From a virus: a DNA stretch of 49,580 nucleotides. Below, piece by piece: positions 6,850-14,569 of the stretch; position 1 is the stretch's first letter; the number at the start of each line of letters is the position of its first letter. A model generated the notes under the pieces. The model worked only from the letters and a program-made list of their open reading frames with translations, did no database searches and was not told the DNA's origin. The stretch is from the IMG/VR virus record IMGVR_UViG_3300021354_000002, positions 1-49,580 of that record. One strand, given 5' to 3'. A program made the position numbers and the translations under genes.

Positions 6850-7092
6850 ATGTCAGTAGAAGCAGTTAGTCGGGAGAACTTTGAAGAATGGAAACACCAT
6901 CCGGTAACTAAGAAGCTAATGAAGCTTCTGTTAGAAGATCGTGAATCTATGAAAGAAGGTCTCATTCACGGAGCCTTCCAAGACGAAGCAGAGGTGAAAG
7001 GTCGTTGCAGAGCAATTGGCATCATCCTCACTTTGGAATACGAAGACTTACAGCAAGTGGTAACTAAGAAAGATGAAGCATATGTCCAATGA
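6850..7092 (+). CDS. Small hypothetical protein after the portal
   Basis: An 80-residue helical, charged protein (MSVEAVSRENFEEWKHHPVT) of unknown function. AAGGA precedes the ATG, and the gene starts ten bases after the portal stop. Small proteins of this type with a conserved FEEWxxHPVT start occur beside portal genes in podoviruses; a part in head assembly is inferred only from place. Confidence 0.7.
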   Translation: MSVEAVSRENFEEWKHHPVTKKLMKLLLEDRESMKEGLIHGAFQDEAEVKGRCRAIGIILTLEYEDLQQVVTKKDEAYVQ

Positions 7093-7429
7093 ATCTGGTA
7101 TCAATCCAGTAGGCTGGCGAGTGCTTGTTAAGCCCCAAGAGGTTAAGAAGGTCTCCAAAGGAGGCATCATCTTGACTACTGAGGTAAGCGAAGCACGGGA
7201 ACAAATGGGTAACACCACAGGCATAGTCATAGCTATGGGAGACCAATGCTATTCAGATGAACCTACTGCGTGGTGTAAGGTTGGTGATAAGGTCATCTTT
7301 GCCAAGTATGCAGGCTTGCTTTACTTGGGTAAGGATGGACAGAATTACCGCATGATCAACGACAAGGACATCACAGGCACTCTTGATGCTGATGTAGACC
7401 TTGTTGATCCGTACCTAGCTAAACATTAA
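7082..7429 (+). CDS. GroES-like co-chaperonin
   Basis: A 115-residue protein of the Cpn10/GroES type. It shows WRVLVKP at 12-18, a mobile-loop-like KGGIILT near 26-32, GIVIAMGD, VGDKVIFAKYAG and YRMINDKDI, the usual order of GroES strands. GroES caps the GroEL folding chamber; phage T4 gp31 replaces host GroES so that the capsid protein can fold. Here the gene stands between portal and scaffold, which fits a capsid-folding role with host GroEL. An ATG nine bases upstream (7073) is in frame; 7082 has better ribosome site spacing. It overlaps the previous gene. Confidence 0.85.
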   Translation: MSNESGINPVGWRVLVKPQEVKKVSKGGIILTTEVSEAREQMGNTTGIVIAMGDQCYSDEPTAWCKVGDKVIFAKYAGLLYLGKDGQNYRMINDKDITGTLDADVDLVDPYLAKH

Positions 7430-7443
7430 CATAGGAGATAGAA

Positions 7444-8289
7444 ATGGCTGATGAAGATACAAGTGGTGGTCAACAAGCTCCCCAAGTAGCACCTGAAGTG
7501 CTACGTGAAGCTTCTAGTCAAGGATGGGTTCCCAAAGAACGTTTCCGTGGCAATGAGAGTGATTGGGTAGATGCTGAGACCTTTGTTAAGCGTGGTCGTG
7601 AGATTCTTCCTATCCTTCAGAAGAACAACGAGAACCTGATCAAGGATTTGAACCACACCAAAGAACAACTTAAAGAGTTTCGAGAAGCTGCTGAAGACTT
7701 TAAGAAGTTCCAAAGGGAAGCTTATGAGCGTAAAGCTTCTGAGTACGAGCGTCAGATACAAGCTATCAAAGACAGTCGTGCTCAAGCAATCTCTGATGGA
7801 GATGGGCAGAAGGTTAATGCCTTGGATGACGAATTGGATCAAGCCAAGGATGATCTTCGGGAAGCAAAGCAAGCTGTTAAGGATGCTGCTAAACCTGTTG
7901 CAGAACCTACTCCACCAGTTCAAAACACCTTAGACCCTAGCTTGCAGACTTGGCTGGATCGTAATGAATGGTTCGGCAAAGACAAGCGTCTTACTGGCAT
8001 GGCTAACGGTATTGGTGAAAGCCTCCGCTTAGAGTTCCCCGATTTAAAAGGAGAAGCTTTCTTGGAAAAACTAGATGAGACTCTTGCAGAAGAACTACCT
8101 GCTCGGTTTGGTAAGAAAGCTGCTCCTACTAGCCGTGTAGAGTCTAGTGCTGGACGTCCGGGTCGTGCTGGTAGCAATGCTCAGAGCTATGACAACCTAC
8201 CCCAAGATGCTAAGGCTGCTTGCGATAAGTTCGTTAAACAGAAGTTGATGACCCGTGAGGAGTATGTGAACTCCTACGATTGGTCTTAA
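7444..8289 (+). CDS. Scaffolding protein
   Basis: A 281-residue, highly charged protein. Residues about 65-155 form a long coiled coil (KKFQREAYERKASEYERQIQ and following), a Pro-rich linker (KPVAEPTPPVQNTLDP) comes next, and a short C-terminal domain ends in a helical tail. This arrangement and the place before the capsid genes are typical of podovirus scaffold proteins, which template procapsid assembly and then leave. TAGGAG precedes the ATG. No protease motif is seen. Confidence 0.85.
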   Translation: MADEDTSGGQQAPQVAPEVLREASSQGWVPKERFRGNESDWVDAETFVKRGREILPILQKNNENLIKDLNHTKEQLKEFREAAEDFKKFQREAYERKASEYERQIQAIKDSRAQAISDGDGQKVNALDDELDQAKDDLREAKQAVKDAAKPVAEPTPPVQNTLDPSLQTWLDRNEWFGKDKRLTGMANGIGESLRLEFPDLKGEAFLEKLDETLAEELPARFGKKAAPTSRVESSAGRPGRAGSNAQSYDNLPQDAKAACDKFVKQKLMTREEYVNSYDWS

Positions 8290-8290
8290 T

Positions 8291-8302
8291 GTTACTAGTA
8301 AC
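8291..8302. repeat. Dispersed palindrome GTTACTAGTAAC, exact copy
   Basis: Lies between the scaffold stop and the next ribosome binding site, in 5' untranslated sequence. Symmetric over 14 bp. Confidence 0.95.
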
Positions 8303-8315
8303 AAAAGGAAAAACC

Positions 8316-8834
8316 ATGCCCCGCGCTCTCAATGAATATGAAAAACGTGATCGTCTTGTAGCCAAGATCGAAGAAAACAAAGCTGCTCTCAATGCTGCAA
8401 CCCCTGCCAAGGATGGTGCAACCCGTAAACGCCGCAATGTTTTCAATGGAACAGAAGCTAAGTTAGGTGTACGTCAACAAATTGACGGTTATCACTTGCA
8501 CATCTTTACTGACAATGGTAGTAGAATTCAGGAAGCCCTAGACAATGGGTACGAATTTGTACGACCCGATGAAATCGGTGGAGTAAGTGAAAACGTAGTG
8601 TCCCGTAACGGAGACCTCGGAGATAGGATTCGGTATCTAGTAAACCCCCGTGCCGAAGGTACGGAGCAATACGGGTACTTGATGAAGCAGCGTTTGGAGT
8701 GGTTCGAGGAAGACCAACAGCAGCTTCAAACAAAGAACCATCAAGTTGATGTAGCTATTAAGCGTGGCAAGATTACTGGGGAAAACCCTAGCTTCTATGT
8801 TCCTCAAGGTGGCATCAGCGTGAAACAATCGTAA
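8316..8834 (+). CDS. Hypothetical protein between scaffold and capsid genes
   Basis: A 172-residue hydrophilic protein rich in Lys, Arg and Glu, starting MPRALNEYEKRDRLVAKIEE. The start at 8316 follows AAAAGGA and comes after the intergenic palindrome; an in-frame ATG at 8280 lies inside the scaffold gene and is rejected. Residues 50-90 (LGVRQQIDGYHLHIFTDNG) look globular. The position suggests a head-related role, unproven. Confidence 0.7.
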   Translation: MPRALNEYEKRDRLVAKIEENKAALNAATPAKDGATRKRRNVFNGTEAKLGVRQQIDGYHLHIFTDNGSRIQEALDNGYEFVRPDEIGGVSENVVSRNGDLGDRIRYLVNPRAEGTEQYGYLMKQRLEWFEEDQQQLQTKNHQVDVAIKRGKITGENPSFYVPQGGISVKQS

Positions 8835-8852
8835 TCTTCTTAGGAGTCTCTT

Positions 8853-9521
8853 ATGGCACTTATCAATAAGCCTTCTGGCTTTAGCGTTGTAAAGAGCATC
8901 ATTATGGGTGGTGTTAGTGAGCAGGGTCGCTTGTATGCGATTCCCACCTCTGACACTACGAATAGTTATGCTATCGGTGACGTAGTAATGTCTGCGTCTG
9001 GTTCGGATGCTCTTGGTGTCCGTTACGTGCAAAAGTGGGGGGGTGCAACAACTACTTCTGCTTTGCCTCTCGGCATCATTGCTGGCATTCGTGTTGCTGA
9101 TCCCGGTGTCTCTCTGGTAGGAAACTCCCTCTCTTTGGAGAAGTCCTACATTGCTGCTGGTACTCGTACTTCTGTGCGTTACCTGTACGTCATTGATGAC
9201 CCGTTTGCTGAGTTTGAAGCTCAGTTTGATGCCACTGGTGTCACCCAAGCTCAGTTGTCTTTGAACTGTGCTGTGACTATCTCTGCTGCTAACCAGACCT
9301 CGTTGGGCAATGCTGCTCCTTACTCTGACATGGTTCTGACTGCTCCTGCGGTTACTGCTACTCTTCCAATTCGTTTGCTAGGTGCTGTTCAGCGCCCTGA
9401 GAACGTGTTGAATGGTAGTGCAGCTACGCCCTACCTGCGGGTTCTCTGCAAGTGGAATTATCACGAGTTTGGTATTATCGGCTCTGCTTCTGGCACTGTC
9501 GTTAACTACCTTGCTGTCTAA
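8853..9521 (+). CDS. Probable head accessory or decoration protein
   Basis: A 222-residue beta-rich protein immediately before the major capsid gene. It is rich in Ala, Ser, Thr and Val with repeated short hydrophobic strands (YAIGDVVMSASGSDALGV, SLSLEKSYIAAGT). Capsid-stabilising or decoration proteins are often coded here, and this is the basis of the call. No signature was recognised, so it may be another head protein. Confidence 0.55.
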   Translation: MALINKPSGFSVVKSIIMGGVSEQGRLYAIPTSDTTNSYAIGDVVMSASGSDALGVRYVQKWGGATTTSALPLGIIAGIRVADPGVSLVGNSLSLEKSYIAAGTRTSVRYLYVIDDPFAEFEAQFDATGVTQAQLSLNCAVTISAANQTSLGNAAPYSDMVLTAPAVTATLPIRLLGAVQRPENVLNGSAATPYLRVLCKWNYHEFGIIGSASGTVVNYLAV

Positions 9522-9540
9522 CCCTCTAGGAGAATAAAAC

Positions 9541-10461
9541 ATGGCAAGCGTAATCACAACCGCAACACATCCCAAGGCCCTTTGGCCCGGTATCAAAGCT
9601 TGGTGGGGTCAAACCTACAATGAACATCCTGAAGAGTATGTTGACCTGTTCGATAAGGACACCTCCGGTCAGAACTACGAAGAAGATGTTCAGTTGTCTG
9701 GCTTCGGCTTAGTGCCAATCAAACCCGAAGGTCAAGGTGTTGCTTACGACTCCGAAGTCCAAGGCTTCACTACTCGTTATACGCACGTTGCTTATGCAAT
9801 GGGCTATATCGTGACCAAGGAAGAGATTGATGACAACCTCTATGAGTCCGTGTCCCGCAAACGTGCTGCTGCATTGGCAATGTCTTTCCGTCAAACGAAA
9901 GAGAACGTTGCAGCTAACGTCTACAACCGTGCTTTCAATAGCGTGTATGTAGGCGGTGACAACGTTGCTCTGGCATCCACTGCTCACCCAAATACCTCTG
10001 GTGGTACTTGGGCTAACAAGCCGGGTGTTGACGTTGATCTGTCCGAAGCAGCTTTGGAAGATGCAATGATTGCAATCATGGGTCTGCAAAATGACCGTGG
10101 CTTGCTGGTTGCTATCCAACCCCACAGCCTGCACATCCCTCGTCAAGAGTTGTTTAATGCTCAACGCATTCTGCACTCTAGCTACCAAACAGGTAACGCC
10201 AACAATGACATCAACGTCATCAAGTCTGGCAACTACCTGCCCGGTGGTTTCAAGGTGAACCATTACTTCACAAGCCCACATGCTTGGTTTATCCGTAACA
10301 CCATCCCCGGTGGTACTGGTATGAAGTACTATGAGCGTCATGGTATTGCCTTTGATCAGGACAACGACTTCGATACCATGAATGCCAAGGCTAAAGGCTA
10401 CGAGCGTTATTCGTTCGGCTGGTCTGATCCTCGTGCTATTTGGGCAGTGAATGGCCCATAA
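9541..10461 (+). CDS. Major capsid protein
   Basis: A 306-residue protein that should adopt the HK97 fold. Early in the chain lie a long helical region with acid patches and VTKEEIDDNLYESVSRKRAA; a central glycine-rich loop (TAHPNTSGGTWANKPG) and a C-terminal domain with QPHSLHIPRQE and FIRNTIPGGTGMKYYERHG follow. The order scaffold, accessory, capsid and then a strong terminator is usual for podoviruses. AGGAG stands before the ATG. Codon use leans to C-ending codons more than neighbours, as expected for a highly expressed gene. Confidence 0.9.
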   Translation: MASVITTATHPKALWPGIKAWWGQTYNEHPEEYVDLFDKDTSGQNYEEDVQLSGFGLVPIKPEGQGVAYDSEVQGFTTRYTHVAYAMGYIVTKEEIDDNLYESVSRKRAAALAMSFRQTKENVAANVYNRAFNSVYVGGDNVALASTAHPNTSGGTWANKPGVDVDLSEAALEDAMIAIMGLQNDRGLLVAIQPHSLHIPRQELFNAQRILHSSYQTGNANNDINVIKSGNYLPGGFKVNHYFTSPHAWFIRNTIPGGTGMKYYERHGIAFDQDNDFDTMNAKAKGYERYSFGWSDPRAIWAVNGP

Positions 10462-10489
10462 GTAAGTTTAGCGTAAGCTAATCTACGAG

Positions 10490-10526
10490 ACCCCTTTAGA
10501 TCAAAAGTCTAGAGGGGTTTATTTTT
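10490..10526 (+). terminator. Intrinsic terminator after the major capsid gene
   Basis: ACCCCTTTAGA (10490-10500) pairs with TCTAGAGGGGT (10508-10518), with one G-U pair and a seven-base loop, then a T-rich tail (TTTATTTTT). Partial termination here would lower fibre gene expression relative to capsid. Confidence 0.88.
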
Positions 10527-10551
10527 AACTGATGTTACTAGGAACATTAAC

Positions 10552-10650
10552 ATGAGCCACCCACATGCCAAGGACAAGGGCAAACGCCCTCCAGTACCCG
10601 CATTGCCAAACCCAATGCAACAAAAAAAGACTGCACCCACCAAGAAGTAA
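10552..10650 (+). CDS. 32-residue basic Pro/Lys-rich peptide
   Basis: A small frame, MSHPHAKDKGKRPPVPAL followed by PNPMQQKKTAPTKK. TAGGA lies nine bases before the ATG, and that TAGGA is part of a one-mismatch copy of the dispersed palindrome (GTTACTAGGAAC at 10534). The strongly basic tail could bind DNA or RNA. It is expressed only if transcription passes the capsid terminator or starts anew. Function unknown. Confidence 0.5.
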   Translation: MSHPHAKDKGKRPPVPALPNPMQQKKTAPTKK

Positions 10651-10673
10651 TTGGTTGTAGAATCCGATTACCC

Positions 10674-10719
10674 GATGACGCTTCTAGCAAATAGGAGCGT
10701 TGTTTTTAACAACGTCATC
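10674..10719 (+). promoter_or_regulatory. Structured leader: nested hairpins before the virion protein gene
   Basis: An outer stem GATGA (10674-10678) with TCATC (10715-10719) encloses two hairpins: CGCTTCTA/TAGGAGCG (10679-10699) and CGTTGTT/AACAACG (10698-10714). The two inner hairpins share the CG at 10698-10699 and so cannot both be fully formed. The first is followed by TTGTTTTT, as in a terminator. It sits 12 bases upstream of the ATG at 10731. Confidence 0.55.
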
Positions 10720-10730
10720 TAGGAACAATC

Positions 10731-11906
10731 ATGGTAGCACCTACCCGTTTCCCCTCTGGTATCAGTACTTTCAAGACAAACAATGTCTTGAGCACTTATC
10801 CTAATCTTCCTGCCTCTAATCAGTCTGGTCAGATTACGATAGAGATGAATCCCTTTGTTGCTGGCTTTTATACACAGACCAACACCACTGCAACGATCAC
10901 TGCTGGTACGGGTACTCCCGGCACAGGTTTCAATGGAGGCATGGTCTCCCTAGCTGTTACTACCGCCTCTGGTGGTAAGGCTGCTATAGCTCTTAACGGC
11001 AACGTTGCTACTGGTCAACCAGTGCAATTGATTCCCGGCAATCAGACTTGGTTTAACATTCAAGTTGCTCACAACTCCACTTTCCTTACAGACGCTACTG
11101 CCGTATCTCGCTATGGTTTGTTTGATGTCTCTGACGTAACGGGTACAGTTACTAACGGTATCTACATTGAAAAGGTAGCTGCTTCTGGTGGAGCTTGTAA
11201 CCTTGTTATTAAGAACACTGGTCTCACTGGTGCTACGGTTACGACTACCATCAATAACGTTTGTGACCTTTCTCGTCCAAGCGGTATCTACGGTGATACT
11301 TCTTCTACTGTAGGTACGTTGACCACTGCTGGTGCAGCTAACAAGTACAACGCAATCTCTGTAGCAACTCCCGGCTCTGGCTATGGGCAAGCTCCTCTGG
11401 TACGTGCCTTGGGTGCTTCTGGCTCCTCCCCATTTGCTCAACTCTATTGCCAGTTGGGTAATGGTTCTGCCATTTCTACTACTCCGGGTAACTCTCCCGG
11501 TGTTACTGGCCCCGGCTTGTATGCTCCTTATATTGCCCATGTGGGCGGTACAGGCTATACAACCTTCACCAATGAAGTGAACCACTGGATTGATCTGTCT
11601 TTCTACTATGATGGTAAAGGTCGCCTCTACTTTGGTGTCAATGGCAAGATGGTGTTGACCATTGGTCAAGATGGTGTCTTGCCTCTTGCCGCTGGTGGTA
11701 CTACTAGTATTGCAACGTACAACTCATTCTTTGCTACTAATGCAGCGATGACTACTTCGATTGCTCCCGTGCTTCCACAAGCTGGTAGCTTTGAATACAT
11801 CATGCCGATGTCTGCTCTGAATGCTGGTGCTGGTTACGCCCTCAATACGGCTGCTACCAACATCATGTTTATTGATAGCATTCAAGTTGCCTCTGAGTAC
11901 AACTAA
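10731..11906 (+). CDS. Virion protein with lectin-like C-terminal half
   Basis: A 391-residue protein rich in Thr, Ala, Gly and Asn. The N-terminal part is Gly/Thr-rich. The segment near residues 275-310 (HWIDLSFYYDGKGRLYFGVN) resembles the sandwich strand pair of concanavalin-like or LamG folds, known in phage fibres and capsid decorations. TAGGA precedes the ATG. It opens the post-capsid block of surface proteins; receptor or capsid surface binding is inferred. Confidence 0.55.
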   Translation: MVAPTRFPSGISTFKTNNVLSTYPNLPASNQSGQITIEMNPFVAGFYTQTNTTATITAGTGTPGTGFNGGMVSLAVTTASGGKAAIALNGNVATGQPVQLIPGNQTWFNIQVAHNSTFLTDATAVSRYGLFDVSDVTGTVTNGIYIEKVAASGGACNLVIKNTGLTGATVTTTINNVCDLSRPSGIYGDTSSTVGTLTTAGAANKYNAISVATPGSGYGQAPLVRALGASGSSPFAQLYCQLGNGSAISTTPGNSPGVTGPGLYAPYIAHVGGTGYTTFTNEVNHWIDLSFYYDGKGRLYFGVNGKMVLTIGQDGVLPLAAGGTTSIATYNSFFATNAAMTTSIAPVLPQAGSFEYIMPMSALNAGAGYALNTAATNIMFIDSIQVASEYN

Positions 11907-11920
11907 GTAAGGAGTAGGAC

Positions 11921-12319
11921 ATGGCTAATGCCTTTGCCACTCAAATCATTGTTGATGGCCCTCGCAATGCTATTGTGAAGTTGACAGGTATCTTGGATAC
12001 CTCCAACCTCTCCAGTACCACTGCGATTGACCTTACTACCCTTACACAAGGTAGTACTCAGCTTAAGCCCAATGCTGTCTGCATTCACCACATTGACTAC
12101 TCTATTAGTGATCAATTGGAAGTGCAGTTGTCTTGGGACGCATCTACACCAGTTGTGATCATGCCCCTTGCGGGTCGTGGTCGATTGATGTTTAAAGACT
12201 TTGGTGGTCTTCAAAACAACTCTGGTGCAGGTAAGACAGGCAACATCACTATCCTCACTACAGGCTGGACTTCTGGTACTCAGATATTCTCTGTAGTGTT
12301 GGAGATGGTGAAGCAGTAA
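11921..12319 (+). CDS. Hypothetical virion protein
   Basis: A 132-residue protein beginning MANAFATQIIVDGPRNAIVK, predicted mostly beta, with a basic turn (MPLAGRGRLMFKDFGG) in the second half. Proteins of this type and size recur among structural genes of podoviruses without assigned function. AAGGAG precedes the ATG; its stop overlaps the start of the next gene (TAATGG). Confidence 0.6.
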   Translation: MANAFATQIIVDGPRNAIVKLTGILDTSNLSSTTAIDLTTLTQGSTQLKPNAVCIHHIDYSISDQLEVQLSWDASTPVVIMPLAGRGRLMFKDFGGLQNNSGAGKTGNITILTTGWTSGTQIFSVVLEMVKQ

Positions 12320-12639
12320 TGGCAGAATACTCTGCGGCTTCTGGTTCAGTAACCACTTCGGGGGACAATGTAATCTACACTCCCCCGAGTGGAAAGCAGC
12401 CACAGTTGTTCTACTACACCTTAAATGCAAGTGGGTCTAACACTGCTCCGGTAACTGTTACTCTCAGGTTTGCAAGTGGTACTGCTGTATGTACCTTGAG
12501 TTTGGTTCCCGGAGCTATCTTCTCTAGGAACATTGGAGCAGGTAAGTTCTGCCTACATGGTGTGCCTGATGACACACTCATTGTGAACTTAAGTGCTAAC
12601 CAGACAGTTAACTACTCGATTGAGTATTGGTATGTTTGA
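12319..12639 (+). CDS. Small beta-rich virion protein
   Basis: A 106-residue Ser/Thr-rich protein of short strands (QLFYYTLNASGSNTAPVTVT), likely a single beta sandwich. It overlaps the previous gene by one base, indicating coupled translation. Probably a minor virion or fibre-associated protein; no family recognised. Confidence 0.55.
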   Translation: MAEYSAASGSVTTSGDNVIYTPPSGKQPQLFYYTLNASGSNTAPVTVTLRFASGTAVCTLSLVPGAIFSRNIGAGKFCLHGVPDDTLIVNLSANQTVNYSIEYWYV

Positions 12640-12653
12640 TAAAGGTTGATGCC

Positions 12654-12824
12654 ATGATTGAGCTACAAGGTGAGAAAGCAGAGCTTAGATTTACTATAGA
12701 AATCACTCGTGCTGAGACAGGTAAGGTTGAGACCTTTGAAATGATTGGACACTCCGATCCAATTGAACTTGCAAAACTTTTAGGAGCCGAAGATGGCAGT
12801 AACACACTCGACAGCAGCACGTAA
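12654..12824 (+). CDS. Small hypothetical protein
   Basis: A 56-residue acidic protein, MIELQGEKAELRFTIEITRA then a Glu-rich C terminus. The start at 12654 follows AAAGG and lies 15 bases after the previous stop; a longer frame from 12627 overlaps the previous gene. Its 3' end overlaps the next gene by 32 bases. Function unknown. Confidence 0.55.
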   Translation: MIELQGEKAELRFTIEITRAETGKVETFEMIGHSDPIELAKLLGAEDGSNTLDSST

Positions 12825-13182
12825 TGCTGCAACTGATGCCGTAACAGCACTCATTGGTGCTAGTGGCAAGTTGGCATTTCGACTTACGGGTACTGTAGGT
12901 GCTCCGGGTACTGTGGTAGCTACTCTTAGCTTGTCTGCTACTGCCTTTGGTGCTTCTGCTACAGGTACGGCTACTGCCAATGCTATCACCTCTGATACGG
13001 CTGCTACTGGTAATGCATCTCCAGTAGCTACTGCTACATTGCAGACATCAGGTGGTACTGTGGTCATTCATTGTGCTGTTGCTGCTTCTGCTTCAGACAT
13101 CAATATGACCAATGGACTTACAGTAGCTTCAGGGGATACGGTGTCCTGCTCTTCCCTGACCTACACTGCACTAAGCGCATAA
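12793..13182 (+). CDS. Ala/Thr-rich virion protein
   Basis: A 129-residue low-complexity protein dominated by Ala, Thr, Ser and Val, with alternating small and hydrophobic residues as in beta-helical fibres. TAGGAG stands eight bases before the ATG. Part of the run of fibre-like genes; no specific homology recognised. Confidence 0.6.
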   Translation: MAVTHSTAARNAATDAVTALIGASGKLAFRLTGTVGAPGTVVATLSLSATAFGASATGTATANAITSDTAATGNASPVATATLQTSGGTVVIHCAVAASASDINMTNGLTVASGDTVSCSSLTYTALSA

Positions 13183-13191
13183 GGATAGTCC

Positions 13192-14490
13192 ATGACCAAC
13201 TTCGTTACTAATCCCGGTAGCGGTGGGTCTACCTTCGCTTCGGACACTATCACTGCTGTTGAGTACCCGCTGGCGAAGTCAGCTTGGGGCGCTGCTGGAG
13301 CAGTTAATCAAACCTCTGTTGCATCTCCACTGCCTGTGCAATCCATATCGGGTACAGACGTTAATACTACAGGTGCGATAACTACCTCATCAACAACCGT
13401 TGGCCCCGTGACAATGGGCGGGTTCTTTGGTGTAACGGTACAGGTTTCTGGAACCTATGCGGGTGTTAACTTTGGCTTTTGGGCGTCTAACGATGGCACA
13501 ACCTACTGGCCTGTTAATGCAACTCGTACTGACACTAGTGTTTCTGAAACTACTACAGGTGTCCTGACCGCTAACCAGACTCGCGCATGGGATGTGGACA
13601 TGGGTGGGGCAGCATACTTCAAGGTAATCTCTACAGCGTTCACTTCTGGTTCTGCTGCTATAAGCATCTTGCAGACCTACAACGAATCGGCTCCTACTGT
13701 TGCTGCTATTGCTCAAGGCCCATCTGCTTCGGGTACTGCATCACTAGGCAACCCTCTCTTGGTTGGTGGAAGCGATGGTACAAACACACGGTCTATTCTG
13801 GTAGATGCATCAGGTCGTGCCACTGTTGTGGGTGTAACAGGTACATCTTCTTTGTTTGTCCAAGGTGCTGCTGCATCTGCTGCATCTATCGCAGGTAATC
13901 CTATTCTGATGGGTGGTACGTTTACCACCACACAGCCTACGATTACTACGGGCCAAGCAGTCAACTTACAGACTACAAACCGTGGCTCCTTACTGGTGTC
14001 TCTTGCTTCTGTTGAAAACACAGCAACCAATGCTGGCTTCGTAAAGATCACTGACGGTACAACTGCTGTTCCTGTTACTGCTGCATCAACTGCTGCTGCG
14101 GCTAACCAAGCAGCATTAAACGTATCGCTATCACCCAACACAGGACTTGCTCCAACAACAAATGCTCTGTTCGCTTGCTCTACAGGTATTGCTGCGGCAT
14201 TAACTGTAGCGAATATCAAAGCATCTGCTGGCTCTGTCTATGGCATGTCTATTGCTAACCTGACCGCATCGACGGTCTACATTCAGTTCTACAACACAGC
14301 AGGTACTCCTACTCTCGGCACATCTGTTATTTGGTTTGTGGCTGTACCTGCGAGTGGAACATTGACGATTCCAGCAGGATCAATTGCTTTGGCTAACTTT
14401 GCAACTGGTATTGGCATTGGCGCTTCAACCACAGCAACTAGCACAGGTACCCCGGGTACTGCTCCTGCTGTAACCATCTTCTATAAGTAG
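13192..14490 (+). CDS. Large beta-rich virion/fibre protein
   Basis: A 432-residue protein rich in Thr, Ser, Ala and Gly. Residues 70-110 contain FGFWASNDGTTYWPVNATRT, like the beta-sandwich repeats of phage fibre proteins. A middle part has two short related stretches (GNPLLVGGSDGTNTRSILVD and GNPILMGGTFTTTQP). The C-terminal 110 residues resemble a separate globular beta domain. A surface role is inferred from composition and neighbours. Confidence 0.6.
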   Translation: MTNFVTNPGSGGSTFASDTITAVEYPLAKSAWGAAGAVNQTSVASPLPVQSISGTDVNTTGAITTSSTTVGPVTMGGFFGVTVQVSGTYAGVNFGFWASNDGTTYWPVNATRTDTSVSETTTGVLTANQTRAWDVDMGGAAYFKVISTAFTSGSAAISILQTYNESAPTVAAIAQGPSASGTASLGNPLLVGGSDGTNTRSILVDASGRATVVGVTGTSSLFVQGAAASAASIAGNPILMGGTFTTTQPTITTGQAVNLQTTNRGSLLVSLASVENTATNAGFVKITDGTTAVPVTAASTAAAANQAALNVSLSPNTGLAPTTNALFACSTGIAAALTVANIKASAGSVYGMSIANLTASTVYIQFYNTAGTPTLGTSVIWFVAVPASGTLTIPAGSIALANFATGIGIGASTTATSTGTPGTAPAVTIFYK

Positions 14491-14491
14491 C

Positions 14492-14566
14492 ATGAACACC
14501 GCAAGCTACTTTTGGTTCATATACCTCATGCTGGTGGGAGCAGCGGTATCTAAATTCTTGGGGTAA
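14492..14566 (+). CDS. 24-residue single-pass membrane peptide
   Basis: A tiny frame, MNTASYFWFIYLMLVG then AAVSKFLG, fitting exactly between two virion genes: it starts one base after the previous stop and ends three bases before the next ATG. The product is one membrane helix with a short charged end. Tight packing argues that it is real. A toxin-like, lysis-regulating or membrane-targeting role is possible but unsupported. Confidence 0.5.
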   Translation: MNTASYFWFIYLMLVGAAVSKFLG

Positions 14567-14569
14567 ACA

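Noticed and set aside
13390-13898. Alternative-frame ORFs over the fibre genes
   Set aside because: They arise from low-complexity Thr/Ala/Gly codons in the real frame and have no ribosome sites.
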